In this document: positions 11,738 to 25,003 of the stretch, in pieces | Numbering within the stretch: position 1 is the stretch's first letter | Layout of the letters: every line of letters begins with the position of its first letter | NCBI GenBank assembly: GCA_019454045.1 | Contig: SKCR01033468.1 | Coordinates: 151,658 to 215,657, forward strand | Origin: Zanthoxylum bungeanum | Lineage: Eukaryota; Streptophyta; Magnoliopsida; Sapindales; Rutaceae | Direction: 5' to 3' | DNA length: 64,000 nucleotides | The notes under the pieces: model-generated | Database searches by the model: none | Seen by the model: only the letters and a program-made list of their open reading frames with translations | What the model was told of the DNA's origin: nothing | Position numbers and translations under genes: made by a program

Positions 11738-13663
11738 TGTTGGTTTCTATATTTGTCCCAAGGAAAGTATAAGCACATGAAATACAACAAATGAATATAT
11801 ATAATAAACTTGAAGCATGGCGGAATCATACTTACAAAGCTTTTGTGATGAAGAAGATGAACAAAGGGTTGAAGCTCCAAGTCCTTTGTAGATTCGGCCA
11901 AGAGAAGAAATGGGTGAAAGCTCCAAGCTTTGTGTATTCCAAGCTCTTTGATGGGTTCCCTATCACCTCCTTTGATCATAAGATGTGCTAGCAAAAGAGA
12001 AAATGAAAATCCAATCTTCTTTGCCCTTTGGAAGCTCACGGCATTGATGAGAGAGAGAGAGAGAGTTCTTTGTTTCTTGTATTTGTTTTTCTAAAAACAA
12101 TAATGAAAACAATTACCAAAATATTTGGTATATGGCTTTTCCAAAAGTCAAAAGACTTTTCCCTCCAAAAAGCCATTAAATGGCCTCACCAACTTCTTTC
12201 ATGAATAGTGACTAGATGTCACTTTAATAAAGTGACTTGTGACATCTATCACCAAGTCATGTCAAGTGATGTGACTTCGCGATGTGACTTACGGGCCCCA
12301 CTCGTTTCAAAATACGAATGTGTCCGCAAACACTTTCGGGCTCGGTTTCGCTAATTCCGAATTAACGAATTCCGTCGCGACGTAAATTAAATAATTATGC
12401 CTAGCGAAATCACTATTCACGTCGCTAACGAATTAATTCTAAATTAATTCGTTTGCCCGAATTAAAATCCGATTTTAATTCCGCGTCGAAATCTAATTTC
12501 GTTTAATATATCGAATATATTATTTTACCGATTAATTCCAAATTAATCGTTCTCTCTCAAAATAAGGCATTTTATCCGAGATAAAGTTTCTCCGTAATTA
12601 ATCCAAGATTAATAAAGTTCGAATCAAATATCATAGGTGAATCTTCAGGAAGCGACCCGAGAGATCTCCGGATATGTTGGCAGTAAATACGGTCGTCGGA
12701 TAATCCGAACACGTACGTACCTAGTACTACGTTTTTACCGATTTACAAGACAAGGTTGGCTTCTATCAAAGCGCGATGCCTACCCAATTCTCCAGAAATA
12801 TTCTTATTGGAATATTAGATCTATATCAAGCGTAGTATACCGAAGTATTGCGTACATCGATCCAGTATCGGACGATCACATGTTAGGCCTGGGGCTGGAG
12901 ATGTGTCTGCCCCGTACGAAACATATATCGGACATCAAGCAACTAGTCTCTTTAAATCGGACAATCCTGACCTAGTCATATTGCCCCGACGGTTGCAACC
13001 TTTTATAGAGTACTAGTTCTGTATCCTGCGCGATCATCAACTCCATATGTCTGAAGTGACACTTCCATCTTGACATCACACCCAGTACACTACGATTCCT
13101 GATAAACCCAGAAGTGGTGAACACAGAACCGATTAAAGCCCCCAACCACCAAAACCAAAGTTTACCGATTGTCGCAAGTACTAGCGATGCAAGTCTCAGG
13201 TTAAGACCATATACACCTACCCTGATGCGGCCTCCCATAGACACGCAGACATACTACCAATGGGATTCTGCGGGGTCTATCCAGAGCGAAGCTGTTTTTC
13301 GTACCATCGGTAAAACATAACCTCCTATCGCACTTGCATAAGTATCCTATACTTAAATATATGAGAATTATGCCGTTGTGCCCTCACAACGTGCACAAGT
13401 GCAATACTAGTCTATTCCGCATTATCGATGTCTGATCTCGATAATACTCCGACTAGGGATATTTAATGATTAAACCTTTATGTATTGATACTGTCTCATA
13501 TCATCTCAATACGGAACTAATCATATGGACTTTCGCCATTTATATATCAAAGTAAATAAATTACAAAAAGGCAAAAGGTAATTTCATTATCACATAGTTA
13601 ATTTTGTACAATAATACAATATCATTTACAAAATAGTGACGCTATGGGTCATAATGTCTAACA
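11738..13663 (-). repeat. 5' LTR of element B (1.9 kb)
   Basis: On the minus strand it begins TGTTAGACATTATGACCC at 13663 and ends GAAACCAACA at 11738, next to the primer-binding site. It belongs to the same family as the LTRs of element A and the two solo LTRs. The flank to the right, CAAAC at 13664-13668, should be one copy of B's target duplication; the other copy would lie outside the window. Confidence 0.88.
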
Positions 13664-13794
13664 CAAACTTGTGTGATATTTGAATTATCTTGCATGTGTT
13701 GCATAAGACTTGGTTATATTATAGCGTAAACCCGTTCATTACAATTATCCGTGTGCCTAATCGCTTCCGCTGCACTAGGAAAGCATTTCTTACA
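13664..13794 (+). repeat. Remnant of 5' LTR of element C
   Basis: The last 40 bases (taatcgcttccgct, then ttaggaaagc- and tttcttaca-type sequence) match the end of C's 3' LTR at 35740-35780. The part before that matches poorly, so the assignment rests on the shared LTR end and on the gag that follows. The rest of this LTR lies beyond element B, outside the window. Confidence 0.6.
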
Positions 13795-15403
13795 ATTGGC
13801 ATCCAGTTCTATTTTTTAATATATTTATATGAGTTATAAATATGATATGCATGTTTAGATGAGTGGGCACATTGTGATATTCATATGATGAATGTTTTTA
13901 TTATTTCATGTGATGAATGGATTTTGCACTGGTCGTAAATTTTTTCGGCTCTTATTTTTGTAGTTGGTTTTGTTTTTGGGATGTAAGGCCATAGGGCCAT
14001 TGTTTACTTTTGTTGTAATTTTAGCACCGAAGTTGCAAAAGGAGCCAACACCACTTTGAAGCGGGATTTGAAGACCAAGAGATGCCTTGGTGAATCTTAT
14101 GTACTAATTAGATTAGTGTAGGAAAAAATAAAAGCCCGGTCAATGCAAAATAACTTTTATGTTGTATGTATGTTTATTTCGAATTGTTTGAATAACATGT
14201 CATATAGCTTAGGGTGCCCACTCATGTATTTTTCATGCCATAACATGTCATAGATGCATTACCATTATAGACATAAAATTATGATTTTATGCAATTTAAA
14301 ATGTTTAAATTATTTTTTGATATGCATGGAAATCAATTAATTAGATTAGTTGGATTTATGGTTTAAAATTTGAATTTTAATATATTGGGCTTAATTGGTG
14401 CATAATAAATTCCATTGGTTTATAGAATGGAAACTCGGACATAAAATTCCATAGCCGATTTCGAATGGACGGAAATATGGTCTGCACTCGGGATACAATT
14501 CCACGTACTATTGGATTTTATAACGCACTAAGATTTATTAAAATGTTTTTTAAAATTTTGACCTTTTAGAATTCCATAAATTTTAAACTTTTAGTGTCCA
14601 GTATTTTAAGAGTTAAAATATAATAGCTCACTAATACCACTCTAATTAAATTAGTTTAATTGAGTAAAACTATTAGTAGAGACTAATGAAATATTAGTGA
14701 TACAATTTTAAAAGCTAAAATTGATTAGGTCACTCATGTCAAACTAGTGTAAATAAAAATTATGATTAAGCCGCCATAAATTTATCTACACTAGTTAAAA
14801 TGAAATATTAGATATTTTAAAGATAGAAACCTTATTTTTAAAATAGTGAGTGGGATAAGGATATACGACAGTATATCACGCGATCTCCGTTGTTAGTCCA
14901 AAAATGTGAGATTCAAAAGGTGCCTCGAGACGGCTTTGTTTTCGTCCCCCTAAGGATGGTGTCCATTTTGGGTCAATATCAGGTTTGGGTTCCGAGAGGA
15001 TATGGATTCTAGATGTATCTTGTGAACTGACCTACCCTACGGCGGCACTTCACTTGTTAAGTCTAAGAATCCCGAAACGGCGAGTTACACTCACAAATGA
15101 ATAATTAACTGTTAATAAAATTCCTTGATCAAATAAAACGGTAGTTGTTTAATATAGGAATTAGAGTTATTCCCGCATATATTAAATTGACTGAGACTGT
15201 CTCGATCTTTCATGCGAGTACTTGACCTACCCTACGGCGGCACTTAATTGTGGGATGATAGATTTCCGTGACATAGTAATTCTCTTAGGTTTCTTATTCA
15301 TTATTCATGGCATGCATCATGTTTAATTTTATGCCAAAACTGTTTGATGATTTTAGTATGGGATGAATGAATTTTAAATGCATGTTTATTTTATTTTTCA
15401 GCC
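13795..15403 (+). other. Leader of element C with a repeated GC-rich motif
   Basis: A non-coding stretch between the LTR end and gag. A degenerate primer-binding site (tggcatccagttcta, 13797-13811) follows the LTR. The string gacctaccctacggcggc, extended by four more shared bases, occurs twice (from 15029 and from 15224) in otherwise AT-rich sequence. No open frame of note. Confidence 0.55.
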
Positions 15404-16231
15404 ATGGTTTCTCCAATTATTTTCATACTCTCAAACGATAAATTAATGGGAGAAAACTATGTTAAGTGGAAAAGAAACATGAACGCTATCCTGGTCTATG
15501 AAGACCTAAAGTTTGTCCTAACGGAGGAACGTCCTCTCGAGCCGGCCAGAAATACTAGCCAAGTTGTGCGCGATACCTACCAGAAATAGGTCGCAGTAAA
15601 TGAGAAAGCCCGCTGCTACTTGCTAGCAGAGATGTCTGAGGTTCTTGCTGCAAAGCATGAACCTATGGCTCTAGCATCTCAGATGATGGAGTCATTACAG
15701 GGCATGTTTGGGCAGCCTTCAGAGCGTCAACGTCATGAGGCCATGGTCTCAGCGATGACTGCTAGGATGAAGGATGGGATATCAGTCCGAGAGCACGTCT
15801 TGAGGATGATGACCTATCTCAACACTGCAGAGACCCATGGAGCTCGTATTGATGAGCATAGCCAGGTGACTATGCTTATGGAAACTCTTCCGAAGAGTTT
15901 CCTGCAGTTTAAAAGTAACTATTTTATGAACAAGTTGACTTTTACTTTGACCCAACTGCTTAATGAGCTCACCCATTACGAATCCATGCTTGTGGATCCT
16001 CGTAAGTCCAGTGTAGAGGCAAATATTACCGAGTCTTCTAAATCTGCAAAGATGAAGAAGAAAAGCACTGGGAAGGCTAAAGGAAAGCCCTTGAAGAAGA
16101 ATAACAAGAAAGGCTCCAATGATGCCAAGCCCAAAGGAAAATGTTTCCACTGCAATAAGAATGTGCATTGGAAAAGGAACTGTCCTAAATACCTTGCTAA
16201 GCTAAAGGAGAAAAAGGAAACAGCTACTTGA
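15404..16231 (+). pseudogene. Element C gag
   Basis: The frame starts with ATG at 15404 and encodes a copia gag with the LMGENYVKWKRNM-type N-terminus, a helical capsid region, a Lys-rich tail and a zinc knuckle CFHCNKNVHWKRNC (C-X2-C-X4-H-X4-C) near 16138-16180. One in-frame TAG at 15587-15589 interrupts it after 61 codons; the frame continues unchanged to the stop at 16231. A TAG in place of a sense codon makes the copy defective unless it is suppressed. Confidence 0.85.
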
Positions 16232-16960
16232 TTCATGGAGGGACCTTGCTGAAGGTGACTACACCATGAGGGTCGGGACAGGGGATGCCGTTTCAGCAAG
16301 AGCAGTGGGAGTCTCCAGTTTAAATTTTATTAATAATAGTTATTTAAATTTGAACAATGTGTTATTCATTCCTGGTTTTCGCAGGAATTTGATTTCTGTT
16401 TCTAAACTTTTGGATGATGGTTATTCAGTTTCTTTTAATAGCAATTTGGTTATTATTGGTATAAATTGATTAACTGTAAGCACATGAAACTCAGAAAACA
16501 ACTTGTATGTGTTAAGACCGTTAACACATAGGTCACTGCTCAACGCTGAAATGTTTAAGGTTGAGAAACCTAAAACTAAACGGCCAAAGATTTCTCACGA
16601 TGACACATATCTATGGCATCTTAGACTTGGTCAAATCAACCTTGACCGGATAAATAGATTGATAAAGAACGGAGCCTTAAACCAGTTAAAGCTCGGGATT
16701 CTACCAGTTTGTGAATCTCTTTTTAGAAGGAAAAATGACCAAGAGACCTTTTACTGGAAAAGGTTTAAGAGCCAATCAATCACTTGAGCTAATACATTCG
16801 GACGTTTACGGACCGATGAATGTAAGAGCACGAGGTGGTTATAAATACTTTGTCACATTCATTGACGATTATTCAAGCTATGGGTATGTCTACCTAATGC
16901 ATCATAAATCAGATACCTTTGAAAAGTTCAAAGAGTATCGTACCAAGGTTGAGAACCAAT
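16232..16960 (+). pseudogene. Element C protease remnant and integrase N-terminus
   Basis: The protease active-site segment is missing: the frame passes from the gag end to the MRVGTGD block (16266) without a D-S/T-G motif, so a deletion is likely. Pre-integrase sequence follows (16503-16787), with LWHLRLGQ where the zinc-binding motif normally has a second His, so Gln replaces it. A single-base gain near the Cys pair (about 16715) shifts the frame. The integrase core then begins in another frame (SLELIHSDVYGPM, first catalytic Asp) and is cut at 16960 by a solo LTR. Confidence 0.75.
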
Positions 16961-18806
16961 TGTTGGATAATTATGACCCATAGCATCACTATTTGTACAT
17001 AACATGGTTTTGTTGTACAAATTAACCGTGTGACAAAGGAAACTGCTCTTTTATCATTTGTAATTAGATTACTTGAATATATAAATGATAGAAGTCCTTA
17101 TGATTAGTTCCAGATTATAAGATATGAGACAATATCAATCCACTAAGGTTTAATCATTAAACATTCCTAGTCATAGTATTATCGAGATTGGACATCGATA
17201 ATGCGGGACAGACTAGTATTGCACTTATGCGCGTTGTGGGAGCATAACAGTATAGTTCTCATATATTTAAGTATTGGATACTTATACAAGTGTGATAGAA
17301 GGTTGTGTTTACCGATGGTATGGAAACAGCTTTGCTCCGGATAGACCCCACGGAATCCCATTGGTTGTATGACAATGTGTCTATGGGAATCCGTTGGTCG
17401 TCCAGGACTTTAACAGGTTCTGTGTACGCCTCTTATGGGCTTATTGAGAATCTTAGAGTATTGGATGTGATGTCAAGATGAAAGTATCATTTCAGTCATA
17501 TGAAGATGATGATCACGCAGGAATGCACAACTGGTACTCTAATGTGTTGCAACCATCGGGATAATATGACAACGTCATGATTATCCGATTAAAGAGACTA
17601 GTTGATTGTGATCCGATATATGCTTCATACGGGGCAGACACTATTCCAGCCCCAGGTCTTACATGTGACATCTGATACAGGATCGCAATACGCAATACTA
17701 CGTATTCTACGCCTGACATAGATTTTATATTCTTGTAAGAATATTTCTGGAGAATTAGGTAGGCACGGTGCTTTGCTAGAAGCCAACCATGTCTTGTAAA
17801 TCGGTTAGCACGTGGTACAAGGTACGCACTTAATCGGATAGTCCGATAACCAGATTTACAGCCAGAGGTCTCTTGGGTCGCTTCCCAAAGATTCACCGAT
17901 GACAGTTGATTTAAATTAGAATTAATCTAGGATTAATTAAGAGAGAGAAAATTAATCTTGGATTAATTGAGGCATTATTTAATCTGGGATTAAATGTGTT
18001 CGAAAGAGAGAGCGCGATTAATTTGGAATTAATCAGTAAAATAAATTTAATAGTTAAATTTGATTTTTCTATTTAATTTATTGATATAGGCTAAAATTAA
18101 TATATCGGATATATTAATTGGAATTAGATTTCAATGCGAAATTAAAGTTGGACTTTAATACACGCGAACAGATTAATTTAGAATTAATTCGTAAATGGCA
18201 TTCATAATATATTTACGAGACGTCATTATTTAATTAAATTAGATTTAATTATTTAGCGACGAAAATTCGTGTAATCGGATTAAACGAATCCGAGCAGCGG
18301 CAAACATTCGCAAGAACCGTTTGAATTTTGAATTCAAAATGTGGGGCCCACTTCACATGTGGTAGTTGGGAGAGTAGTTGGCATTTATGCAAAACCACCT
18401 ACTTTCCAACCACCTTGGAATGGTTTTGGTGAAACCATTTACCCAACCACCTTATTTAGGTGAAAATGGTAAATTGGTTTTCACCAAAAGCATTCTCTCT
18501 CTCTCATTTGGTATCTCATCTCAAAACACAAACCCTAACTTTATCCAAATGGGCGTGAATGGCTTTTCATCCTCTCTTTGATTTTGTGGCAAAATCATTC
18601 AAAGCTAACACTTCAAAGATCAACAAAGGTGATAGGGAAACAACTCAAAGCTTGGAATCAACATTGAAAGGTTAGATCTCGGAGATCACTTCTCAAAATT
18701 TTAAATTCCAATACGTTCATTGTAAGTATATTCCACAACTTATAATGATCTTAATCACACACTTTCATGCTTATTAGATCTTTGGCATGTTCTAGGAACA
18801 CTAACA
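16961..18806 (+). mobile_element. Solo LTR of the A/B family inside C integrase
   Basis: A 1,846-bp LTR from TGTTGGATAA to ACTAACA with the 5-bp duplication CCAAT on both sides (16956-16960 and 18807-18811). It has no internal region. Its start and many internal blocks match the LTRs of elements A and B. It arose by insertion of a full element followed by LTR-LTR recombination. Removing it with one duplication copy restores the integrase frame. Confidence 0.92.
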
Positions 18807-19599
18807 CCAATTAGGTAAGACAATCAAAACTCTACGATCAGATCATGGTGGGGAATACCTCGACAGAGATTTCGAGGAATTCTTAATTGAGCATGGGATA
18901 GTATCCCAGCTCACAGCGCCTGGAACACCACAGCAAAATGGTGTTGCAGAGAGGAGAAATCATACCCTACTAGACATGATGAGATCTATGTTTAGTTATA
19001 GCTCACTACCTAGTTCGTTCTGGGGATATGCACTGCAAACCGTAATGTATATCCTTAATGTAGTTCCATCTAAGTCTGTTCCTAAGACTCTCTTAGAGTT
19101 TTGGAATGGTCGTAAAACTAGTCTACGACATTTCCGCATATGGGGGTGTCCAGCACATGTGCTGAAGAATAAGACTACAAAGTTGGAGCCACGTTCTCAG
19201 GTGTGCCTATTTGTAGGCTATCCTAAGGAGAGTAGGGGTGGATTCTTCTACAGTCCTGATGATAATAAAGTGTTTGTATCGACAAATGCTACGTTTCTAG
19301 AGGAGGACTATATGAGGGAGTTCAAACCTCGAAGTAAAGTGTTACTCGAGGAGTTACTTGCTGGTTCGACCAGCACGCCATTATCAACGAAAGTTGACAA
19401 ATACATAGCACCTTCGACATCTGATAGTCAGATGCAAGCTCGTCAGAATGATCTACCGCCTAGACGCATTGGGAGGGTTGTACAACAACCTGAACGCTAC
19501 CTAGGGGTTGGAGAGGCACAAATTGTCACATCCAGCGATGGCATAGAAGGTCCATTGACCTACAGTAATGCAATGGATGATTCTGACAAAGAGGAATAG
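18807..19599 (+). pseudogene. Element C integrase core and C-terminus
   Basis: This continues the integrase after the solo LTR. The second catalytic Asp is in [10 protein letters not shown] (about 18840) and the catalytic Glu in the NGVAERRNH block (about 18940). The copia C-terminal region follows ([13 protein letters not shown], then [10 protein letters not shown]). The frame stays open to the stop at 19597-19599, after which the linker to reverse transcriptase contains a further stop. Confidence 0.85.
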
Positions 19600-21126
19600 C
19601 TCAAAGCCATGAACGTAGAGATGTAGTCCATGTACTCCAACTCTGTCTGGGAACTTATAGACCAACCTGATGGGGTGAAACCCATAGGTTGCAAGTGGAT
19701 CTACAAGAGGAATGAAGGATCAGATGGGAAGGTACAGACCTTCAAGGGTAGATTAGTGGCCAAGGGTTATACCCAGAAAGAGGGAGTTGACTATGAGGAA
19801 ATTTTCCCGCCAGTAGCCATGCTTAAATCCATCTGCACTCTTCTATCCATTTTCGCATATTATGACTATAAAATTTGGCAAATGGATGTCATGAGTGCAT
19901 TCTTGAATGGCAATCTTGATGAAAGTATATATATGATACAATCAGGAGGGTTCATCGCCCAAAGTCAAGAGCAAAAGGTTTGCAAGCTGTAAAGATCTAT
20001 TTATGGACTCAAGTAGGCATCTCGATCTTAGAATATAAGATTTGATACAACGATCAAATCTTATGATTTTGAGCAGAATATTGATGAGTCGTGTGTATAC
20101 AAGCGCGTCATTGATGGGAAGGTGGTTTTTCTTATTTTATACGTCGATGATATTTTACTCATTGGGAATGATGTAAAGATATTATCAAACATGAAAATCT
20201 GGCTAGCTAACCAATTCCAAATGAAAGATTTGGGAGAGGCCAGTTATGTTCTTGGGATTCAAATACTTCGGGATCACAAGAAACGACTATTAGCTATGTC
20301 TCAGACATCCTATATCGAAAAGATCCTTGTGCATTTTGGGATGTAGAATTCCAAGAAAGGCAATCTGCCTTATCGACATGGAATTCATTTGTCAAATGAA
20401 CAGTCTCCTAAGACACCTCAAGATGTTGAGGAAATGAGACATATCTCATACGCCTCAGCAGTTGGTAGTCTTATGTATGTTATGTTATGCATGAGACCGA
20501 ACATTTGTTTTGCAGTGGGAGTAGTCAGTAGGTTTCAATCAAACCCAAGATTAGATCACTGGGTGACTGTGAAACACATTCTCAAGTATCTTAAGAGAAC
20601 GAGAAATTATATGCTTATGTATTCCGATGAGGATATGATCATGAGGGGATATACAAACTCTGATTTTCATACAGATGTAGATTCTAGGAAATCTACATCT
20701 GGATCAATGTTCACCCTAGGTGGTGGGGCTATAGTATGGTGGAGCATAAAGTAATCTTGTATTACTGACTCCACCATGGAGGCTGAATATGTAGCAGCTT
20801 GTGAAGCAGCTAAGGAAGCAGTCTGGCTCCGTAAATTCTTGGGAGATCTGGAAGTTGTTCCAAATATGGATAGACCACTCACACTCTATTACGATAATAG
20901 CGGTGCGGTGGAAAACTCCAAGGAACCAAGAAGCCATAAGAGGGGAAAGCATATAGAGAGGAAATATCATCTCATCGGGGAGATAGTGCAGAGAAGAGAC
21001 GTTACTGTCACAAAGATTGCTTCCGTAGATAACCTGGCTGATCCATTTATAAAGACCTTGCCGGCTAAAGTTTTTGAAAGTCACCTAAATGGTCTAGGAT
21101 TATGTGACATGTCCCAATTGCTCTAG
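19600..21126 (+). pseudogene. Element C reverse transcriptase and RNase H
   Basis: The reverse transcriptase carries the expected copia blocks: GCKWIYKRN, RLVAKGYTQKEGVDY, QMDVMSAFLNG and the catalytic YVDD near 20142. RNase H follows, with DSRKSTSG, EAEYVAACEAAKEAVW, a DNSGA block and an LADPFIKTL terminus. Stops at 19990, about 20013, 20344 and 20752, among others, break it into pieces that mostly remain in one frame. The final stop is at 21124-21126, just before the polypurine tract. Confidence 0.88.
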
Positions 21127-21129
21127 TGA

Positions 21130-21140
21130 AAGTGGGAGAT
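21130..21140 (+). other. Polypurine tract of element C
   Basis: aagtgggagat directly precedes the LTR start TGTTGGAATG. It is identical to the tract of element A. Confidence 0.8.
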
Positions 21141-22979
21141 TGTTGGAATGTATGCCCTAGAGCTACATGTGATGTAAATGGTTTTATATGTTTTTTGAAA
21201 TAAAACGATGCATTATTCATTTATCAAATTATTTGTTTAATTTTCGCATATTATACATCATCTTAAATACCCTAGATTACTTATGTGCCTTCAGACTTAG
21301 TGTATGAGTGTCATATATAAGAGGATTTAAGTCTGAAGTTAGTAATCTTAAATAGTCCATAGAGAGCAAATAAAGTGGGTACTTTGTTTGTGGTTTATCT
21401 ATAGCTGCGGTCCATTCTATATTTGTATGGAAATCTTGATCCGGATCGTCCATGTAGAGACATGAGAATGAAGGCACCTTGTATGATGCAATCATATAGG
21501 ACTAGACCTAGATGGAAATGACATTTTTATCATATCCGTTAAACTAAGAAAGTCATTTCGATCTACTAGATGGTCATATATAGATTGATCTTAATCCTGA
21601 GTTTACTACGAACTCCTGCATGGCAGGCTATCTCCTTTGATTCACAAATGTGAGGTTGGTGTAGCACTCCCGACCAATAGCTACGTACTTTGGGGACACA
21701 GTTTGTTTTGTAACTGGGAACGTTTTACATAGACATGGAGTTCACTCCTTCTTGCGAGAAGTAGATGAGTATCTTTCTTAAGGATTGATTCGGTACTTGA
21801 ACGATTTGAGCGCTCAACTCTCTCTATTACGAATAGAAAGATTAAAATTCATAATAGTTATGAATAAATCGTTCATTAGAGAATCAATGATACTTAAAGT
21901 AAAAATAATTAGAGGGGTATAACAGACATTTTGACCTGCTCTAATTACAAGATACTCGTGAAGGGTCAATTCGTATGTAATGACTATATCGATGGACACC
22001 GACTTGGTTCGGCTTAATCTATCATCTGCGGCAACGAGAGCGCAACTTCGGATTTTTAGTGGAATAACCCGGAGTTAATAATCCATAATATTTAATTAAG
22101 AGCTTAATTAATATTTCGAGATTATTGGATCTCGGAACCGTAAGTCCATTTGGTCCCCGTGCTAGCTCAATATACTATAGCGGATTTAATATAATTAGAT
22201 AGTCCAATTATATACTCACAAATGTATAAATATTATTAATAATATTATTTGTCACACTTGGAACTATATATTAAAAGTTAGTGTATAGTTTTAATAATTA
22301 TATGATAATTAAACACTTGGCAATTAATTGTATGTGATATAATTAAATAGAAGGTTTATTGTGTAAATTCCAAATTTTGGGTTTTTGGAAATCCTTGGAC
22401 TTTATTTGGATGTTACATCTCTTTTAATGGCAATTAATCTTCTTATTTTGTAACATATTTTCTATTATGGAAATTAAACCATGATGTTACAAAATTTATT
22501 ACTCTTTTCTGGTTATGGCCGAATTCTTCATGGCAAAGAGGAGAAGAATTTTGATTGTTTTGGAAATAATAAATCCTTTGCTTTGCTTTTAGTAGTTATA
22601 CCTTTTTTGAAAGGTAATAACTAATTACTTTTATAACATATAATTCCTTTATGGATATTAATATTACATATTATAAAATTAATTAAAAAAAATTAAGCCT
22701 TGGCCGAAACATACATGGTAGGAGGGCTTAGGGTTTGTTTTAATTTTGTAAAATTAAACCCTAAGTATAAAAAGAAAAATATGTTTTTCTTTTGATGAGA
22801 GCTTCTCATTTCAACCCTAACCACCTTCTTCTTCTTCACCATTCTCTCAAAAGTTGAGAAACTCCATTGAAGAACAAGAACAAAATTAAGAAAAATATCA
22901 TTGTGACAATATTCTCTCAATTGTTTAGAGATTTTATTTGTGTGAGTCAAGCCCACACTGGTTTCCGTTGGTTGTGAGA
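21141..22979 (+). repeat. 3' LTR of element C, first part
   Basis: Begins TGTTGGAATGTATGCCC after the polypurine tract and is cut at 22979 by the Athila-type element; it resumes at 35286. The last five bases, TGAGA (22975-22979), are one copy of that element's target duplication. The total LTR length without the insert would be about 2.33 kb. No genes are supported inside it. Confidence 0.8.
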
Positions 22980-24997
22980 TAATGAGTGGAAAATATATCA
23001 ATATTTACCGCCCCTTTTACCTAGTATTTTGTTTAGTTTCTCGAGTTTGATGAACGTTTTGATGTGTTTTATGTGTTTTACAGATAAATAAAGTATTGGG
23101 ATTTAATGGAATCAACTCTGGACTAAAACGATGAAATTCGGAACAAAAATATGGCGAAAATGGAAATTTACTATATGCGTCACGAAGTGCAGTCTGAAAT
23201 TTCAGTTTTGCACAAGTTTCGTATTTTGGCCATACTTTTTCATCTGATATCCGATTAAGCTGATTCAAGTGCCAGATTAAATAAGACACAGAGATCTACA
23301 ACTTTCAAGATTTAAGTATTTTCGAATTCGGAAGTTTGCAAGGCCGAAATTGATGAATAGTCTAGTATATTTTGTGTAATTACTATAGTCATTTTCAAAA
23401 TATAAAATAAAAATAATAAAAATAAAAAGTAAAAATTGTCAAACTTCTACCAAACATGCTTGGATGTTTAGTGCCATGATTGGTGCCATGTTTTGTGCCA
23501 TGATTGGTGCCATGTTTGGTGCCATGATTGGTGCCATGTTTGGTGCCATGTTTGATGTCATGTTTGTTGGAGCAATTGGTGGAGAAATTGGTGGAAGGCT
23601 TTAGATTTTCCTATAAATACCAAGCTTAACTTTGTAAATTTTTCATGCTTTCTTTGGAGGAATTTCTCCTTGTAAACCTAAAGGAAAGTGTCTTATGTAT
23701 TACTTTAAGTTTTCTTGTATTTTCTTTTAATTTTTTAATAAAATTTTGTGTGTTTTTTCTTTTACAGCATGAGGAGGTAATCTTATTCTGCTGGGGTGAA
23801 GAGGTAAGACTTTTAATATGATAAATTAGATTAATCTCCCTTATTTTATTAAAATTTGGATTAATTAGTTTCCGCCTATTGGCCGGTTTAGGTGACAACC
23901 TTATTTACCGCCTATATGGCTGGTTTTATATTTTTTGAACTTAGTTTCGCCTATATGGTCGGTTTATGTGCTAACCTTGTTACCGCCTATATGGCTGGTT
24001 TATATGATTTTATTACCACCTATATGGTCTGTTGGACTTTGGACAAATGAAATTACCGCCTTTATGGTCTGGTTAATTAATCGGTAAACATTGAGAAGAA
24101 GAGAGATTTCTAATTTTGAAATATTAAAAGTGGATCCTCTAACCCTCAGCATTTTCTTTTATTGTACTTTTGATTTCCAGCATTTACTTTATTTAATTTT
24201 TCAGCATTTACTTTAAGTCTTTTATTTTATTTAAGCTTTTACTAGCCTTAAATATGTGTCGTAGCTAAGTCTATATCTAGGGTTGTGATGAATTTCAATA
24301 TCACTGGTTTATAAAGGGTTAGATTATAGTTTGGGTAATATAAAGATTTAGTTATTGAGTCTTAATCTTAATGCTTTTTATTAACTGGCCACTAATGAAA
24401 TTGATTAGGTAAACTTAAAATGAACTAGACATAGGGATTTTAGGTTTAAGACCTTAGACTCAATAGCCCACGATCTTCCTTGAGGATGGATAACCCTTTA
24501 ATAGATTTCCTTACAAGATAGGAATATACCTGTCGGGCGGGGGTAGCCATAATTGGAACTTAAACTTAATGAATCCAGATAATTTGGTTGACATAGACAT
24601 ATGATTCAATTAGGTTATACTGGGTGTTTGTAATTGACCATCGGAAGAGGCTTTTACATAATTTAGTGTTCCAGTTTAATAAATCAATATATTACCCAAC
24701 TATAAGATAACCACTTCATCTTTTAAATAATATTAGAAAAATCACAACCCTGGATAGTTTTATAAATTTGAATTTCTTTTTCTTCAGTATTCTTTTGCAA
24801 ATTTTATTTATTTACTTGTGTTTAAATTTAGAATCATCACACCTTTCAAATAATCAAAACAATCTGTTAGATACAGTAATCATTTAGCCTTGGTAAAATT
24901 AATAGATTATGTATTAAGTCCTCATGGGATCGATACTTTTTATACTACTTGAACGATACGTTGCTTGCGTTATACGCGTGTGACTACGCTCCGGTCA
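22980..24997 (+). repeat. 5' LTR of the Athila-type element
   Basis: 2,018 bp, ending CCGGTCA before the primer-binding site; closely matches 33306-35280. It contains an array of ggtgccatg units (23472-23556), longer than in the 3' LTR, and a spaced array of the motif ccgcctatatggctggtt (about 23865-24075). Confidence 0.88.
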
Positions 24998-25003
24998 AGT
25001 TTT

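Larger units (their letters stand above)
1..13663 (-). mobile_element. Copia LTR retrotransposon B, interrupted by A, truncated by window edge
   Basis: A Ty1/copia element on the minus strand: 5' LTR, primer-binding site, leader, gag, protease start, then interruption by element A (38-8523), then 37 further bases of pol before the window ends. It is itself inserted in the 5' LTR of element C, since C's LTR end appears immediately to its right. Confidence 0.85.

Noticed and set aside
15782..16299. Minus-strand frames opposite gag of element C
   Set aside because: Shadow frames of the gag coding strand with no motifs.
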